Of a DNA stretch of 64,000 bases, positions 1 through 8,823 are shown piece after piece. Origin of the DNA: Thermoanaerobaculia bacterium (GTDB lineage: Bacteria; Acidobacteriota; Thermoanaerobaculia; Multivoradales; Multivoraceae). Position numbers and translations under genes: made by a program. Position 1 is the first letter of the stretch; each line of letters starts with the position of its first letter. Location: NCBI GenBank assembly GCA_022826745.1, contig JAJDUI010000037.1, positions 365,237 through 429,236 of the forward strand, given 5' to 3'. The notes below the pieces were generated by a model. It did no database searches. It worked only from the letters and a program-made list of their open reading frames with translations, and was not told where the DNA came from.

Positions 1-1
1 G

Positions 2-1639
2 CAGGCGCTCAGGGACGCCGACTACACGGATCGGGTGCCGATCGGAACGCCCCCGGGCGGTCACGGGCTGGGCGGCAGCGCTGACTCGCTGGACCACACG
101 CTGACGACCTGCACGGTGGGCCGCTGGGACGGCCTGTGTCCCGACGGCACGGTGCAATTCTCGAACTCGTTCTATGACCTTCCGTTCGAGTACGAGGAAG
201 ACTCGCAGGAACTCCTGTTCCGATCGAGCTACGCCGGCGACTTCAACTTCATCGGCGGGTTGTTCAGGTACAAGAACCTGAGGTCGGGGACGATCCATCG
301 CCATGATCTGCAGATCCCGTACCGCTTCGGAACGGCCGATGAGCAGGCCCAGAGGGCCTCGCCGATTTATGGTTTCGTCGAGGCCAACAACTGCCAGGAT
401 GTCCTGATCAAGGTCGTCGAGGGATTCGGCATCGGCACGAGCGACCCGGCGGGCGACGAGGAAGGGCTCTACTGGTACTGCCCTGAGGGCAACGATCTCA
501 GCCATCTGCTCAGCTTCTTCAACAGGGGCAAGAACTGGACCGAGGCCGCGTTCTTCAGTGCCGACTACCGGTTCAATGACAGTTGGGCGATCTCGGGCGG
601 CGTCCGCTACACGGAAGACAAGAAGGAACAGAAGCCCGTGGATCAGGGCGGGTTCTTCACGCTGGCTCTGGGAGGCGCCCCGGTCACGATCGCGCTCTCC
701 GGCGAAGGCAACCCCTATCCCCAGACCTGGGCGCGGCCGATCGGCCACCTCGCTCTGGAGCACACGACGGACACCGGCCATCTGGTTTACGGCCGGGTCT
801 CAACAGGGTTCCGTTCCGGCGGGTTCAACATCGGTCTGCCGGGCCAGGTGCCGCCGTACATCGAGGAAGAAACGCTGGTGAACTACGAGCTGGGGGCGAA
901 GGGCTTCTTCCTCGACTCGCGTCTGCAGCTCTCCGCCGGCCTCTGGTACAACCAGTTCGACAACTACCAGCTCGCCGCCACGCAGGCGCCGCCGCCGGGC
1001 GTGGACATTCCGATCTCGATCTACTCGTCGACGCCGCTCGTCGAGTACACGGCGAACATTCCCGACACGACGATTCAGGGCGTGGATGTCGAGTTCAGCT
1101 ACCGGATCGGCTCCTTCGGGCTCCGGGGCTTCTATGCCTGGCAGGACTCGGAGATCGGTCGGCACTCCTCGGTGATCGACGGCCACCCCGACGCCCAGAC
1201 GGCGATCTGGAACTACATCAACTTCGACACCGGCGAGCCGGCGACCAGCGAGTACGACCTGCCGACGGATCAGACCGGTAACCGGTTGCCGAAGGCGCCG
1301 CAGAACAAGCTGGCGCTGACGGCGTCCTGGTTCAAGTCGCTCGTCTCCGCGGGCCACCTCTCGTTCCAGGCGACCTACGCCTACACCGATCCTGCCTATC
1401 CCAGCATCGGCAACGTCGACATCTGGGAACTGCCGTCGTTCGACCGGTTTGACGTGGGCGGCACCTGGAGCGCTCCGAGCGACAGGTGGTCGATCTCGTT
1501 GTTCCTCAAGAACGTCTTGGACGAGGTCGCCGTGCTCGAGTACCTGCCGATCTCCGGGAACGGGGGCGTCCCCGCGATCGGCTTCCTGACGCCGCCCCGC
1601 GAAGCGGGCATACAGCTCCGGTTCCGGCCGTTCAACTAG
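2..1639 (+). CDS. TonB-dependent outer-membrane receptor, C-terminal part (5' end outside window)
   Basis: The frame is already open at base 2 and has no natural start in the window, so only about 545 C-terminal residues are seen. The family is usually 700-900 residues, so the plug domain lies upstream of the window. What is visible is beta-barrel sequence: alternating aromatic-rich strands, a segment reading VYGRVSTGFRSGGFN that is typical of the receptor barrel, and an ending GIQLRFRPFN that fits the last strand of an outer-membrane barrel. The family imports siderophores, cobalamin or oligosaccharides across the outer membrane using TonB energy. The substrate cannot be told from this part. 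An exported esterase follows 19 bases downstream on the same strand, which fits a receptor plus ligand-processing enzyme, but that link is inference. Confidence 0.9.
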   Translation, partial: QALRDADYTDRVPIGTPPGGHGLGGSADSLDHTLTTCTVGRWDGLCPDGTVQFSNSFYDLPFEYEEDSQELLFRSSYAGDFNFIGGLFRYKNLRSGTIHRHDLQIPYRFGTADEQAQRASPIYGFVEANNCQDVLIKVVEGFGIGTSDPAGDEEGLYWYCPEGNDLSHLLSFFNRGKNWTEAAFFSADYRFNDSWAISGGVRYTEDKKEQKPVDQGGFFTLALGGAPVTIALSGEGNPYPQTWARPIGHLALEHTTDTGHLVYGRVSTGFRSGGFNIGLPGQVPPYIEEETLVNYELGAKGFFLDSRLQLSAGLWYNQFDNYQLAATQAPPPGVDIPISIYSSTPLVEYTANIPDTTIQGVDVEFSYRIGSFGLRGFYAWQDSEIGRHSSVIDGHPDAQTAIWNYINFDTGEPATSEYDLPTDQTGNRLPKAPQNKLALTASWFKSLVSAGHLSFQATYAYTDPAYPSIGNVDIWELPSFDRFDVGGTWSAPSDRWSISLFLKNVLDEVAVLEYLPISGNGGVPAIGFLTPPREAGIQLRFRPFN

Positions 1640-1658
1640 CGGCGCCGGCACGACAGTC

Positions 1659-2897
1659 ATGAGCAGGGGGATCGGACGCTTTCCGATCCCCCTGTTACTT
1701 CTCCTGATGGCGACCGGAGTCGGCGGGACCGAGTACACGCTGGGCCCCGACTCGCTACCCCAGGAAGGCGTCCCCAGCGGCACGGTGGAGGAGCGCACCT
1801 GGTACGCCAGCCGCATCTACCCGGGCACGACCCACGAGTACCGGGTCTACGTCCCGGCCCAGTACACGGACGCTGAACCCGCGGCCGTCATGGTCTTCCA
1901 GGACGGCGAGTTCTACGTCGACCCCGAAGGCCTCGTCAGGGTGCCGACGGTCTTCGACAACCTGATCCACAAGGCCGAGATGCCGGTGACGATCGGCATC
2001 TTCATCAACCCCGGGATGAAGGAACTCCCCTGGGACCTGCGGAGCGTCCAGTACACGCCGGTCGACGACACCTACGCGCGCTTCCTGCTCGAGGAGATCC
2101 TCCCCGAGGTCGGCAAGGACTACAACCTGACGGACGAGGCGGCGGGCCGGGCGATCGCCGGCATGAGCGATGGCGGGCTGGTTTCGTTCACCGTCGCCTG
2201 GCAGCGTCCCGACGCCTTCAGCAAGGTCGTCAGCCACGTCGGCAGCTACACGAGGCCCATGGGCGGTGCGCTGTACCCGCACCTGATTCGTGCGAGCCGC
2301 GGGAACCCGAAGCCAATCCGCGTGTTCCTCCAGGACGGGGAGAACGACATCAACCTCATGGAGGGGAACTGGACGCTGGCCAACCTCCGGATGGACTCCG
2401 CCCTGATGTTCGCCCGCTACGACTACCGCTTCGAGATGGGCACGGGCGGCCACGATCTGAAGCACGGCGGTGCCATCTTCCCGGAGACGCTGCGTTGGCT
2501 CTGGCGCGACTATCCTGGTGTCGCGGGCGCCGTCGCCCCGCCCGACCTCGAAGCGGTGACCGGCACGTGGGACGTTGTGACGAAGGTCCTCGGCGTGTTT
2601 CGCCACGGCGTGCTGACCGTGTCCGAGCAGGACGGCGCGCTTGCCGCGACGCTCCACGACGAGGTGGACGGCGAGATGGAGGTCACGGCGGTCCACTTCG
2701 ACGACGGCATTCTGAGCTACGACTACATCGCGTCCGGATCCCAGGTGAACTGGGGTAAGGGATCGGTGGGCAAGCTGAGCACCTGGCTGCAAGTGCGAGG
2801 AGACACCTTCCGCGGCGCCCTCAGCCTCGATGTGCCCCCCGCGGGCGACTACGCGGTCGAGGGCCGCAGGAGAACCGCGGAGTCCCCGACTGACTGA
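1659..2897 (+). CDS. Exported alpha/beta-hydrolase, enterochelin-esterase (Fes/esterase D) type
   Basis: This 412-residue protein begins with a hydrophobic signal sequence (about residues 1-23), so it is exported. The body resembles the esterase D/enterochelin esterase superfamily: a strand reading AAVMVFQDGE, a nucleophile elbow GMSDGG (the Ser is the probable catalytic residue), and a late GGHDLKHGG segment that can supply the catalytic His. About 110 further residues after the hydrolase fold form a beta-rich tail of unknown role. The family hydrolyses ester bonds, for example in ferric siderophores or acylated sugars. It lies 19 bases after a TonB receptor gene on the same strand and probably shares its transcript. 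A siderophore or acyl-carbohydrate substrate is plausible but unproven. Confidence 0.8.
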   Translation: MSRGIGRFPIPLLLLLMATGVGGTEYTLGPDSLPQEGVPSGTVEERTWYASRIYPGTTHEYRVYVPAQYTDAEPAAVMVFQDGEFYVDPEGLVRVPTVFDNLIHKAEMPVTIGIFINPGMKELPWDLRSVQYTPVDDTYARFLLEEILPEVGKDYNLTDEAAGRAIAGMSDGGLVSFTVAWQRPDAFSKVVSHVGSYTRPMGGALYPHLIRASRGNPKPIRVFLQDGENDINLMEGNWTLANLRMDSALMFARYDYRFEMGTGGHDLKHGGAIFPETLRWLWRDYPGVAGAVAPPDLEAVTGTWDVVTKVLGVFRHGVLTVSEQDGALAATLHDEVDGEMEVTAVHFDDGILSYDYIASGSQVNWGKGSVGKLSTWLQVRGDTFRGALSLDVPPAGDYAVEGRRRTAESPTD

Positions 2898-2923
2898 TTC
2901 GGTCCTTCAACCGTACGGGGCTC

Positions 2924-2953
2924 CACACTGGGTGCGCCGGCGCCCCCGCCGGC
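2924..2953 (+). repeat. Dispersed hairpin element, copy 1
   Basis: The head CACACTGGGTGC is followed by a perfect hairpin GCCGGCG-CCCC-CGCCGGC. It lies 26 bases after the stop codon of the esterase gene, in the same orientation. The same core recurs through the window, always downstream of a gene and in its sense. Confidence 0.8.
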
Positions 2954-3010
2954 TTTCTGCGAAGAACTGCGCGAGGCGCTAGCCTCGCTCGATCCCTCCG
3001 GTGTAACGGC

Positions 3011-5476
3011 ATGGACGACCTGAAGCAGGCACGCGCCCTCCCCTTCTGGGGCGAGGCGGACACCCCTCCGGAGCCCCCGCCGGGCAAGGCGCCGGAGGAG
3101 CAGGGCTTCGTCGCCGTCCTCCGGATCTTCGTCCGGACCTGGCCCTACCTGTGGCCCCAGATCGTAGGCCGCTGGCGGGAGCTGCCGCGCAGCAGGGCCG
3201 CCGAGGACGACGCCGCGGCAGACGGCGCGTGGAGCTTCCGTCACGTTCCGCCCCTCGTCACCGTCCTGACCGCGCTCGGCCCGCTCCTGTGGCTTGAACC
3301 CCCGGGAAGCGACTGGCGCCACGATCTTCTGCTGGCCGGCACGCTCCTGATGACGGCCCTCGTATGGGCGCTGCTATTCGTCAGGGGCCGCGCCTACCTC
3401 TGGACGTCCTTCGCGCTCGTGCTCGTCGGCACGGCGGCGTTCGTCTTCGCGCTGTTCGGCGTGGCCGGTCTCGCCGACAGTCTCTATGTCGGGCTCGTCG
3501 CGGCGGGATGCGTCTGCATCTGGGTGCTGCAGTACCGCTCCGACGGCGGCAGGCTGCGCTTCCGCATCCGGCTCGGCAGCCACCTCGTCTACTACTTCGT
3601 CCTGGTCTGGGCCTCGACCCTGCTGACGATGGTGATCGCCCTCTTCTCGGTCGACCTGATCAGCCAGTCCATCCTGCAGGCCGAGCCGCTGACTCCGTTC
3701 CTGGCCGACTTCATCGGCCGGTCGGAGCTCGCCGGCGAGGCGCAGCCGGGAGCCGGCGCGGAGTCCGCGGAACCCGACGCCCCGGCCGCCCAACCGAACA
3801 TCGACCTCGCGCCGTTGACGGCCGAGCAGCGGCACAGCCTGAAGTGGATCTACGCGGTCTTCATGGTCTTCGGCTGGTTCGCGCAGCTCCCGGTGATGAT
3901 GCTGCTGCCCTACTACTACATCTTCATCATGCAGCGCGTGAACCAGGACCTGCGGATGGCGCTGGTGGAGCGCTGGCTCGGGCTGTCTCTCCGCTACCAC
4001 AGCGACCACCGGGTGGGCGATTCGGTCTACCGCATCTACCAGGACAGCGCCCAAGTCACGGCCGTCATCGGCAATGTCACGCAGTCGATGCAGATGCTGA
4101 GCACCTACGCGATCGGCGTCGTCTTCCTGGCCGCCCTCGACCCGATCCTGGGGACCATGGCGCTCAGCATCGTCCTGCTCGCCGTGGTCTGGGGACGCTG
4201 GTTCTCGCCGCGGATGCGGGAGAGATCGCTCGCTTCCCGGGAGGCCAACTCGGACTTCACGTCGCGCGTCCAGGAGACGTTCGCCGCGATCCGGGTGATC
4301 AAGGCCTACGGCGCCGCGGACAGGGAGCAGGAGCGGCTCGAGCGGGACTCCGTGAGGGCCTTCAACGCGTCCTTTCGGGTGCGATCGCTGATGGCCGTCG
4401 TCGGCATCGTCACGTTCTCGATCGCTGCCGCCGCGCTGCTGACCGCGCAGTTCCTGATGGCGGTCTGGGCCAACGGCGAACGGGAGACCTTCGCGACGGC
4501 CCTCGTCGCTCTCGTGGGTCTGAGCTTCGTGACGTGGAACCTGTCCGCGTACAACTGGGCCCAGGAGCAGATCGGCGCGTCGAGCGTCTCCGTGCGGAAC
4601 CTGGTGACCCTGTGGTCGCAGGCCCAGGACATGGCGATGGGTCTCGACCGGTCCTTTGACATCCTCGACATCGAGCCCGACGTGAAGAACGCTCCCGACG
4701 CGGCGCCGATGGGGCTCTTCCGCCGCGAGATCCGCTTCGACAACGTCGACTTCGCCTACGAACCGGACCGTCCCGTTCTGCGGGGCGTCAGCTTCGGTGT
4801 CGAACCCGGCTCGATCACGGCGATCGTCGGCCCGACCGGCTCAGGCAAGAGCACCCTGGTCAGCCTGCTGCTCCGGCTCTTCGATCCCGACTCGGGCATC
4901 GTCTCGATCGACGGCGTCGACCTGCGCGCGCTGGACGTGGACAGCCTGCGCGGCAACGTCTCGGTCGCCCTGCAGGAGAACGTCCTGTTCGGCATGTCCG
5001 TGCGCGACAACATCCGCTACGTCGTTCCCGACGCGAGCGACGAGCGTGTGCTGGCGGCGGCCCGCGTCGCCTGCGTCGACGAGTACGTCGCCGGGCTGCC
5101 GGAGGGCCTGGACACGGTCCTGAGCGACCGCGGCGGCAAGCTGTCCACGGGGCAGCGCCAGCGTCTTTCGATCGCCCGGGCGATCGTCAAGGACGCTCCG
5201 ATCCTGATCCTCGACGAGCCCACGGCCGCGCTCGACGCCTACACCGAACACCGGGTGCTCGAGCGCCTGTCGGCGTGGGGCGAGGGCCGCGCCATCTTCC
5301 TGATCACGCACCGGATCTCGACGATTCAGCAGGCGGACCGGATCCTCTATCTGGACGGCGGCCGGATCGTCGAGAACGGGTCCCATGACGAGCTCATGGC
5401 TGTGGACGGCGGGCGCTACCGGTCATTCGTGGAGACCGAGGCGAGACTGTCGAGACGGGCCGCAGAGGCCGGTTGA
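3011..5476 (+). CDS. ABC exporter half-transporter A (membrane domain fused to ATPase)
   Basis: This 821-residue protein has an N-terminal cytoplasmic stretch, then a long hydrophobic region with extra membrane segments around residues 85-220, a type IV ABC exporter membrane domain to about residue 540, and a C-terminal nucleotide-binding domain. The Walker A motif GPTGSGKST is near residue 607, the signature is LSTGQRQ near 710, Walker B reads ILILDEPTAALD near 731 and the H-loop is LITHR. The signature differs from the usual LSGGQ. At 821 residues it is longer than the usual 580-620, because of the extra N-terminal membrane part and an Ala/Glu/Pro-rich loop near residues 240-265. The next half-transporter starts on the last base of this stop codon (TGATG), so the two are probably translationally coupled and form a heterodimer. 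The exported substrate is unknown. Confidence 0.92.
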   Translation: MDDLKQARALPFWGEADTPPEPPPGKAPEEQGFVAVLRIFVRTWPYLWPQIVGRWRELPRSRAAEDDAAADGAWSFRHVPPLVTVLTALGPLLWLEPPGSDWRHDLLLAGTLLMTALVWALLFVRGRAYLWTSFALVLVGTAAFVFALFGVAGLADSLYVGLVAAGCVCIWVLQYRSDGGRLRFRIRLGSHLVYYFVLVWASTLLTMVIALFSVDLISQSILQAEPLTPFLADFIGRSELAGEAQPGAGAESAEPDAPAAQPNIDLAPLTAEQRHSLKWIYAVFMVFGWFAQLPVMMLLPYYYIFIMQRVNQDLRMALVERWLGLSLRYHSDHRVGDSVYRIYQDSAQVTAVIGNVTQSMQMLSTYAIGVVFLAALDPILGTMALSIVLLAVVWGRWFSPRMRERSLASREANSDFTSRVQETFAAIRVIKAYGAADREQERLERDSVRAFNASFRVRSLMAVVGIVTFSIAAAALLTAQFLMAVWANGERETFATALVALVGLSFVTWNLSAYNWAQEQIGASSVSVRNLVTLWSQAQDMAMGLDRSFDILDIEPDVKNAPDAAPMGLFRREIRFDNVDFAYEPDRPVLRGVSFGVEPGSITAIVGPTGSGKSTLVSLLLRLFDPDSGIVSIDGVDLRALDVDSLRGNVSVALQENVLFGMSVRDNIRYVVPDASDERVLAAARVACVDEYVAGLPEGLDTVLSDRGGKLSTGQRQRLSIARAIVKDAPILILDEPTAALDAYTEHRVLERLSAWGEGRAIFLITHRISTIQQADRILYLDGGRIVENGSHDELMAVDGGRYRSFVETEARLSRRAAEAG

Positions 5477-7569
5477 TGGCCGAAGCAGCCGGGGCGTCGC
5501 GGCCGTCGTTTCGGGAAGGCGAGAAGCAGCTAGACCGCGCCGCCAGCGTCCTCGACCTGGGCACGGACATCCCGTTCCGGGAGGTTCTGCGCATCTTCGC
5601 GCGGGTCGTCTCGACCTTCCGGCTGTTCAAGGCGCGGATTGCGACGAAGCTCGGCTTCATCACGGTGGAGCTGGTCTTCCGCCTGATGGTCGCGCCCTGG
5701 CCGGGGAAGGTCGTCGTCGACCACATCATCCTGGGCGCGCCGATCGGCGACGCTTCGGGTTTCCCTGCCTACCTGGCGCCGGCGGTGCTGCTGCTGGACG
5801 GCATGGGTCCGGTGGAGATGATGCTCTGGGTGTTCCTGCTCGGGGTGTTCATGGTGACGGTCTTCGGCTTCACGACGAGCCGGGGGGCGGGCAGGTCGCC
5901 CAGCGGAGCGCCCACCGGGGCCTCGGCGGGTTCCTCCGGCGGCGCCACGGCCCTCACGCCGCAGGGTCACGGCACGCTGGCCCAGGGCCACGACATCGCC
6001 ACGCAGACGGAAAACCTGGCGAACATGGGTTCCGGCCTGATGGCGGGCATCCTGGGGTTTCTCGACTTCCGGGTGCACCTCCGGCTCTCGCAGTCGATGA
6101 ACCACTTCCTGCGAACCCGGGCAGCCCGGAAGATCCGGTCGCTGCCGATGACGACTCTGGACGACCTGCGGATCGGCGACAGCGTCTACCGCGTCCTGTA
6201 CGACACGACGAGCGCCAACATGCTGCTGCACGGGATCGCACTGGGGCTCTACTCGGGGCTGCTCGGTGTCGTGATCACCCTGTCCATCATGTTCACGTAC
6301 TACGGCGGCGCGCCCGAGGTCATCGTGCTGGGCATGCTGACCCTTCCGATCGTGTTGCTGATCCAGCTCCCGTTCGCCCGCAGGGCGAGGCGCCGGGGTC
6401 AGGCCAGCCGGGCTTCCGGCTCCAGCACGACAAGCAACATCGAAGAGGGGATGAGCAACGTGCTCGCCGTGCAGAGCCTCGGCGGGAACGAGCGGGAAGG
6501 AGAGAGGTTCAGGAAAGCCAGCGAGGAGTCGTTCAGGCGCTTCCGTTGGGAGTGGTTCCTCGTGCTCACGTACCGGCAGGCGTTCAGCCTGGCGCTACTG
6601 CTGAGCCAGGTCGTGTTCTTCATCGTGATGGCGGGTCGGGTCATCGACGGCACGTTCACGGCCGGCGACTACTTCGTTCTCACGTACTACTTCTTCGTCC
6701 TCAGCGCGACCTTCGGCGCCTGGGGATTCATGTACACGGAGTGGCAGCGCGACATCGCGGGCATGCGCCGTGTGTTCTTCCTGATGGATCTGCCGGCGGA
6801 GAAGGCGCGGGACGGCGTCGAACTGGATCGCATCAGGCGCGGCGTCGAGATGAAGGGCGCCGGGCTGACCTACCCGGACGGTCGCCGCGCGCTCCGCGAT
6901 GTCGACCTCGAGGCGAGGATCGGCGAGATCGTGGCCTTCGTCGGGCCGACCGGCGCCGGCAAGACGAGCCTCGCCTACATGGTGCCGGCCTTCGTTCAGG
7001 CGACCGAGGGCACGGTGTCGGTCGACGGCGTCGACCTCAAGGACGTGTCGGTCGAGAGCCTCCGCGAGCAGGTCTCCTACGTCTTCCAGGAGACGCAGCT
7101 CTTCTCCGACTCGATCCTCGAGAACATCCGCTACGGCAACCCGGCCGCGACCGAGGCGGAGGTCGAGCGTGCCGCGCGCGTTGCCGGCGCCCACGACTTC
7201 GTCGCCGCGCTGCCCGACGGCTACCGGACCAACCTCGGCACCGTGACCAGCAAGCTGTCGGTGGGGCAGAAGCAGCGCATCGCCATCGCTCGCGGGCTGG
7301 TGCGGGACGCGCGCATTCTCATTCTCGACGAGCCGACCTCCGCGCTCGACCCCGAGACCGAGGCCTACCTCGTCGATGCCCTGCACGAAGCAGCGCAGGA
7401 CAGGCTGGTCATCATCATCGCCCACCGCCTGTCGACGATCGCCCACGCGGATCGCATCTACTTCCTGGAGGAGGGCGAGGTCCGGGAATCGGGCTCGCAC
7501 GAGGAACTCATGGCGCTCCCCGATGGCCGTTATCGCGAGTACGTGTCGCTACAGGCTGGCTCACGTTGA
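5476..7569 (+). CDS. ABC exporter half-transporter B
   Basis: I place the start at the ATG at 5476, which shares one base with the TGA of the preceding ABC gene. A TTG codon directly before it is also in frame. The protein has about 697 residues: an N-terminal amphipathic stretch, an exporter membrane domain and a nucleotide-binding domain with Walker A GPTGAGKTS near residue 491, signature LSVGQKQ near 593, Walker B ILILDEPTSALD near 613 and H-loop IIAHR. Between the first membrane segments is a long Gly/Ser/Thr/Gln-rich insertion (about residues 135-185), unusual for exporters and also present in the paralogue at 11818-13938. It probably forms a heterodimer with the upstream half-transporter. 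A dispersed hairpin element follows its stop codon. Confidence 0.92.
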   Translation: MAEAAGASRPSFREGEKQLDRAASVLDLGTDIPFREVLRIFARVVSTFRLFKARIATKLGFITVELVFRLMVAPWPGKVVVDHIILGAPIGDASGFPAYLAPAVLLLDGMGPVEMMLWVFLLGVFMVTVFGFTTSRGAGRSPSGAPTGASAGSSGGATALTPQGHGTLAQGHDIATQTENLANMGSGLMAGILGFLDFRVHLRLSQSMNHFLRTRAARKIRSLPMTTLDDLRIGDSVYRVLYDTTSANMLLHGIALGLYSGLLGVVITLSIMFTYYGGAPEVIVLGMLTLPIVLLIQLPFARRARRRGQASRASGSSTTSNIEEGMSNVLAVQSLGGNEREGERFRKASEESFRRFRWEWFLVLTYRQAFSLALLLSQVVFFIVMAGRVIDGTFTAGDYFVLTYYFFVLSATFGAWGFMYTEWQRDIAGMRRVFFLMDLPAEKARDGVELDRIRRGVEMKGAGLTYPDGRRALRDVDLEARIGEIVAFVGPTGAGKTSLAYMVPAFVQATEGTVSVDGVDLKDVSVESLREQVSYVFQETQLFSDSILENIRYGNPAATEAEVERAARVAGAHDFVAALPDGYRTNLGTVTSKLSVGQKQRIAIARGLVRDARILILDEPTSALDPETEAYLVDALHEAAQDRLVIIIAHRLSTIAHADRIYFLEEGEVRESGSHEELMALPDGRYREYVSLQAGSR

Positions 7570-7577
7570 CGACGCAC

Positions 7578-7687
7578 CACACCGGGTGCGGCATCCCCGT
7601 CGTCTTGACGACGCGCCACACTGGGTGCGCCGGCGCCCTCGCCGGCTGCCGCCGCAGGCGGCCGGAAGAACGCGCCGCGAAGCGGCG
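7578..7687 (+). repeat. Dispersed hairpin element, copy 2, with a partial tandem duplicate
   Basis: The full element starts at 7617 (CACACTGGGTGCG, then stem-loop GCCGGCG-CCCT-CGCCGGC), followed by a second hairpin GCCGCC-GCA-GGCGGC and a third CGCCGC-GAA-GCGGCG ending near 7686. A truncated head copy (CACACCGGGTGCG, 7578-7590) precedes it, and both heads are led by the same TTGACGACGC sequence, so a short tandem duplication has occurred here. It lies just after the stop of ABC half-transporter B, in its sense. Confidence 0.75.
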
Positions 7688-7711
7688 ACCATCTTGCAGG
7701 TAGACACCCCC

Positions 7712-8764
7712 ATGGCCCGCTCCACCAGCGCAGCCGACTTGAGTGTTCTCGCAGGACACACCTCCAGAGTCGAGGCCCTGGCTGTGACACCGGACTGCGA
7801 ACGCCTCATCTCCGCCTCCGCCGACGCCACCCTGCGCGTATGGGACCTCCAATCCAGGCGTGCTCTCCAGGCCCTCAGGGGCCACACCGCCGGCGTCTGG
7901 TCAGTCGCGGTGACACCGGACGGCAGCCGCGCCGTCTCCGGTTCCTTCGACGCGACTCTGCGCGTATGGGACCTCGCCTCCGGTAGCACTCTTCACGTGT
8001 GCGAGGGCCACGGGACGGAGGTCTACTCCGTGGCGGTGACGCCAGACGGTACGCGTGCCGTCTCCTCGTCCGCGGACGCGACGCTACGGGTCTGGGACCT
8101 CCAAGCGGGCCGCCTCCTGCACACGCTCGGCGGACACACGGACGACGTCAAGGCGTTCGCCCTCACTCCCGACGGTGCCCGTGCCGTCTCCGCCTCCTGG
8201 GACGGGACCGTCCGCGTGTGGGACCTCGACTCCGGCCGCGCGCTGCGGACGCTCGAAGGCCACACGGACGCCCTTCATTCCGTAGCCGTCACGCCGGACG
8301 GCATGCGAGCCGTCTCCGCCTCCGGTGATCGAACGCTGCGTGTGTGGGATCTCAGCTCGGGCCGCACTCTGCATCCGCTCCGCGGACATGCGAGGGACGT
8401 CTACTGCGTAGCGGTTGCGCCCCATGGCGCCAGGGCCGTCTCCGCCTCCGCGGACGCGACGTTGCGCGTGTGGGACCTCAGGGCCGGACGTAACCTGCAC
8501 GCCCTGAAAGGCCACACGGGACCGGTCTTCGGCGTGACGGTGACTCCGGACGGTAAGCGAGCGCTGTCCACTTCCGCGGACCGGACGTTGCGCCTTTGGG
8601 ACCTCGAGTCCGGGCGACACCTTGCCGGCTTCGAGTGCAACGACCGCGCCCGTTCCTTCACCGTGTCTCCGGACGGCCGCACCGTCGTCGTCGGCGACGC
8701 AAGCGGCTTGATCTATGTCCTGGGTTTGAGCTCGGAGGAAGAACAGCCGGGCTGGAGCCGGTGA
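7712..8764 (+). CDS. WD40-repeat beta-propeller protein
   Basis: This 350-residue protein, starting at the ATG at 7712, is almost entirely WD40 blades. Seven consecutive units of 42 residues follow the pattern GHxxxVxSVAVTPDGxRAVSAS-ADATLRVWDL, and a weaker eighth unit closes the chain at about residues 310-350. The units are very similar to one another, which suggests recent internal duplication or homogenisation. No signal peptide, kinase, TIR, NACHT or other effector domain is attached, although bacterial WD40 arrays are often fused to such domains. Propellers of this kind are protein-protein scaffolds, so a binding role is the most that can be said. It lies after an ABC exporter pair, separated by a hairpin element of about 110 bases. 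Confidence 0.9.
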   Translation: MARSTSAADLSVLAGHTSRVEALAVTPDCERLISASADATLRVWDLQSRRALQALRGHTAGVWSVAVTPDGSRAVSGSFDATLRVWDLASGSTLHVCEGHGTEVYSVAVTPDGTRAVSSSADATLRVWDLQAGRLLHTLGGHTDDVKAFALTPDGARAVSASWDGTVRVWDLDSGRALRTLEGHTDALHSVAVTPDGMRAVSASGDRTLRVWDLSSGRTLHPLRGHARDVYCVAVAPHGARAVSASADATLRVWDLRAGRNLHALKGHTGPVFGVTVTPDGKRALSTSADRTLRLWDLESGRHLAGFECNDRARSFTVSPDGRTVVVGDASGLIYVLGLSSEEEQPGWSR

Positions 8765-8823
8765 GCGGATCGACGATTCGGCGGGCGTCCAGCGGCGCAA
8801 ACAGGCGGCTAGTAGGTAGCTAG

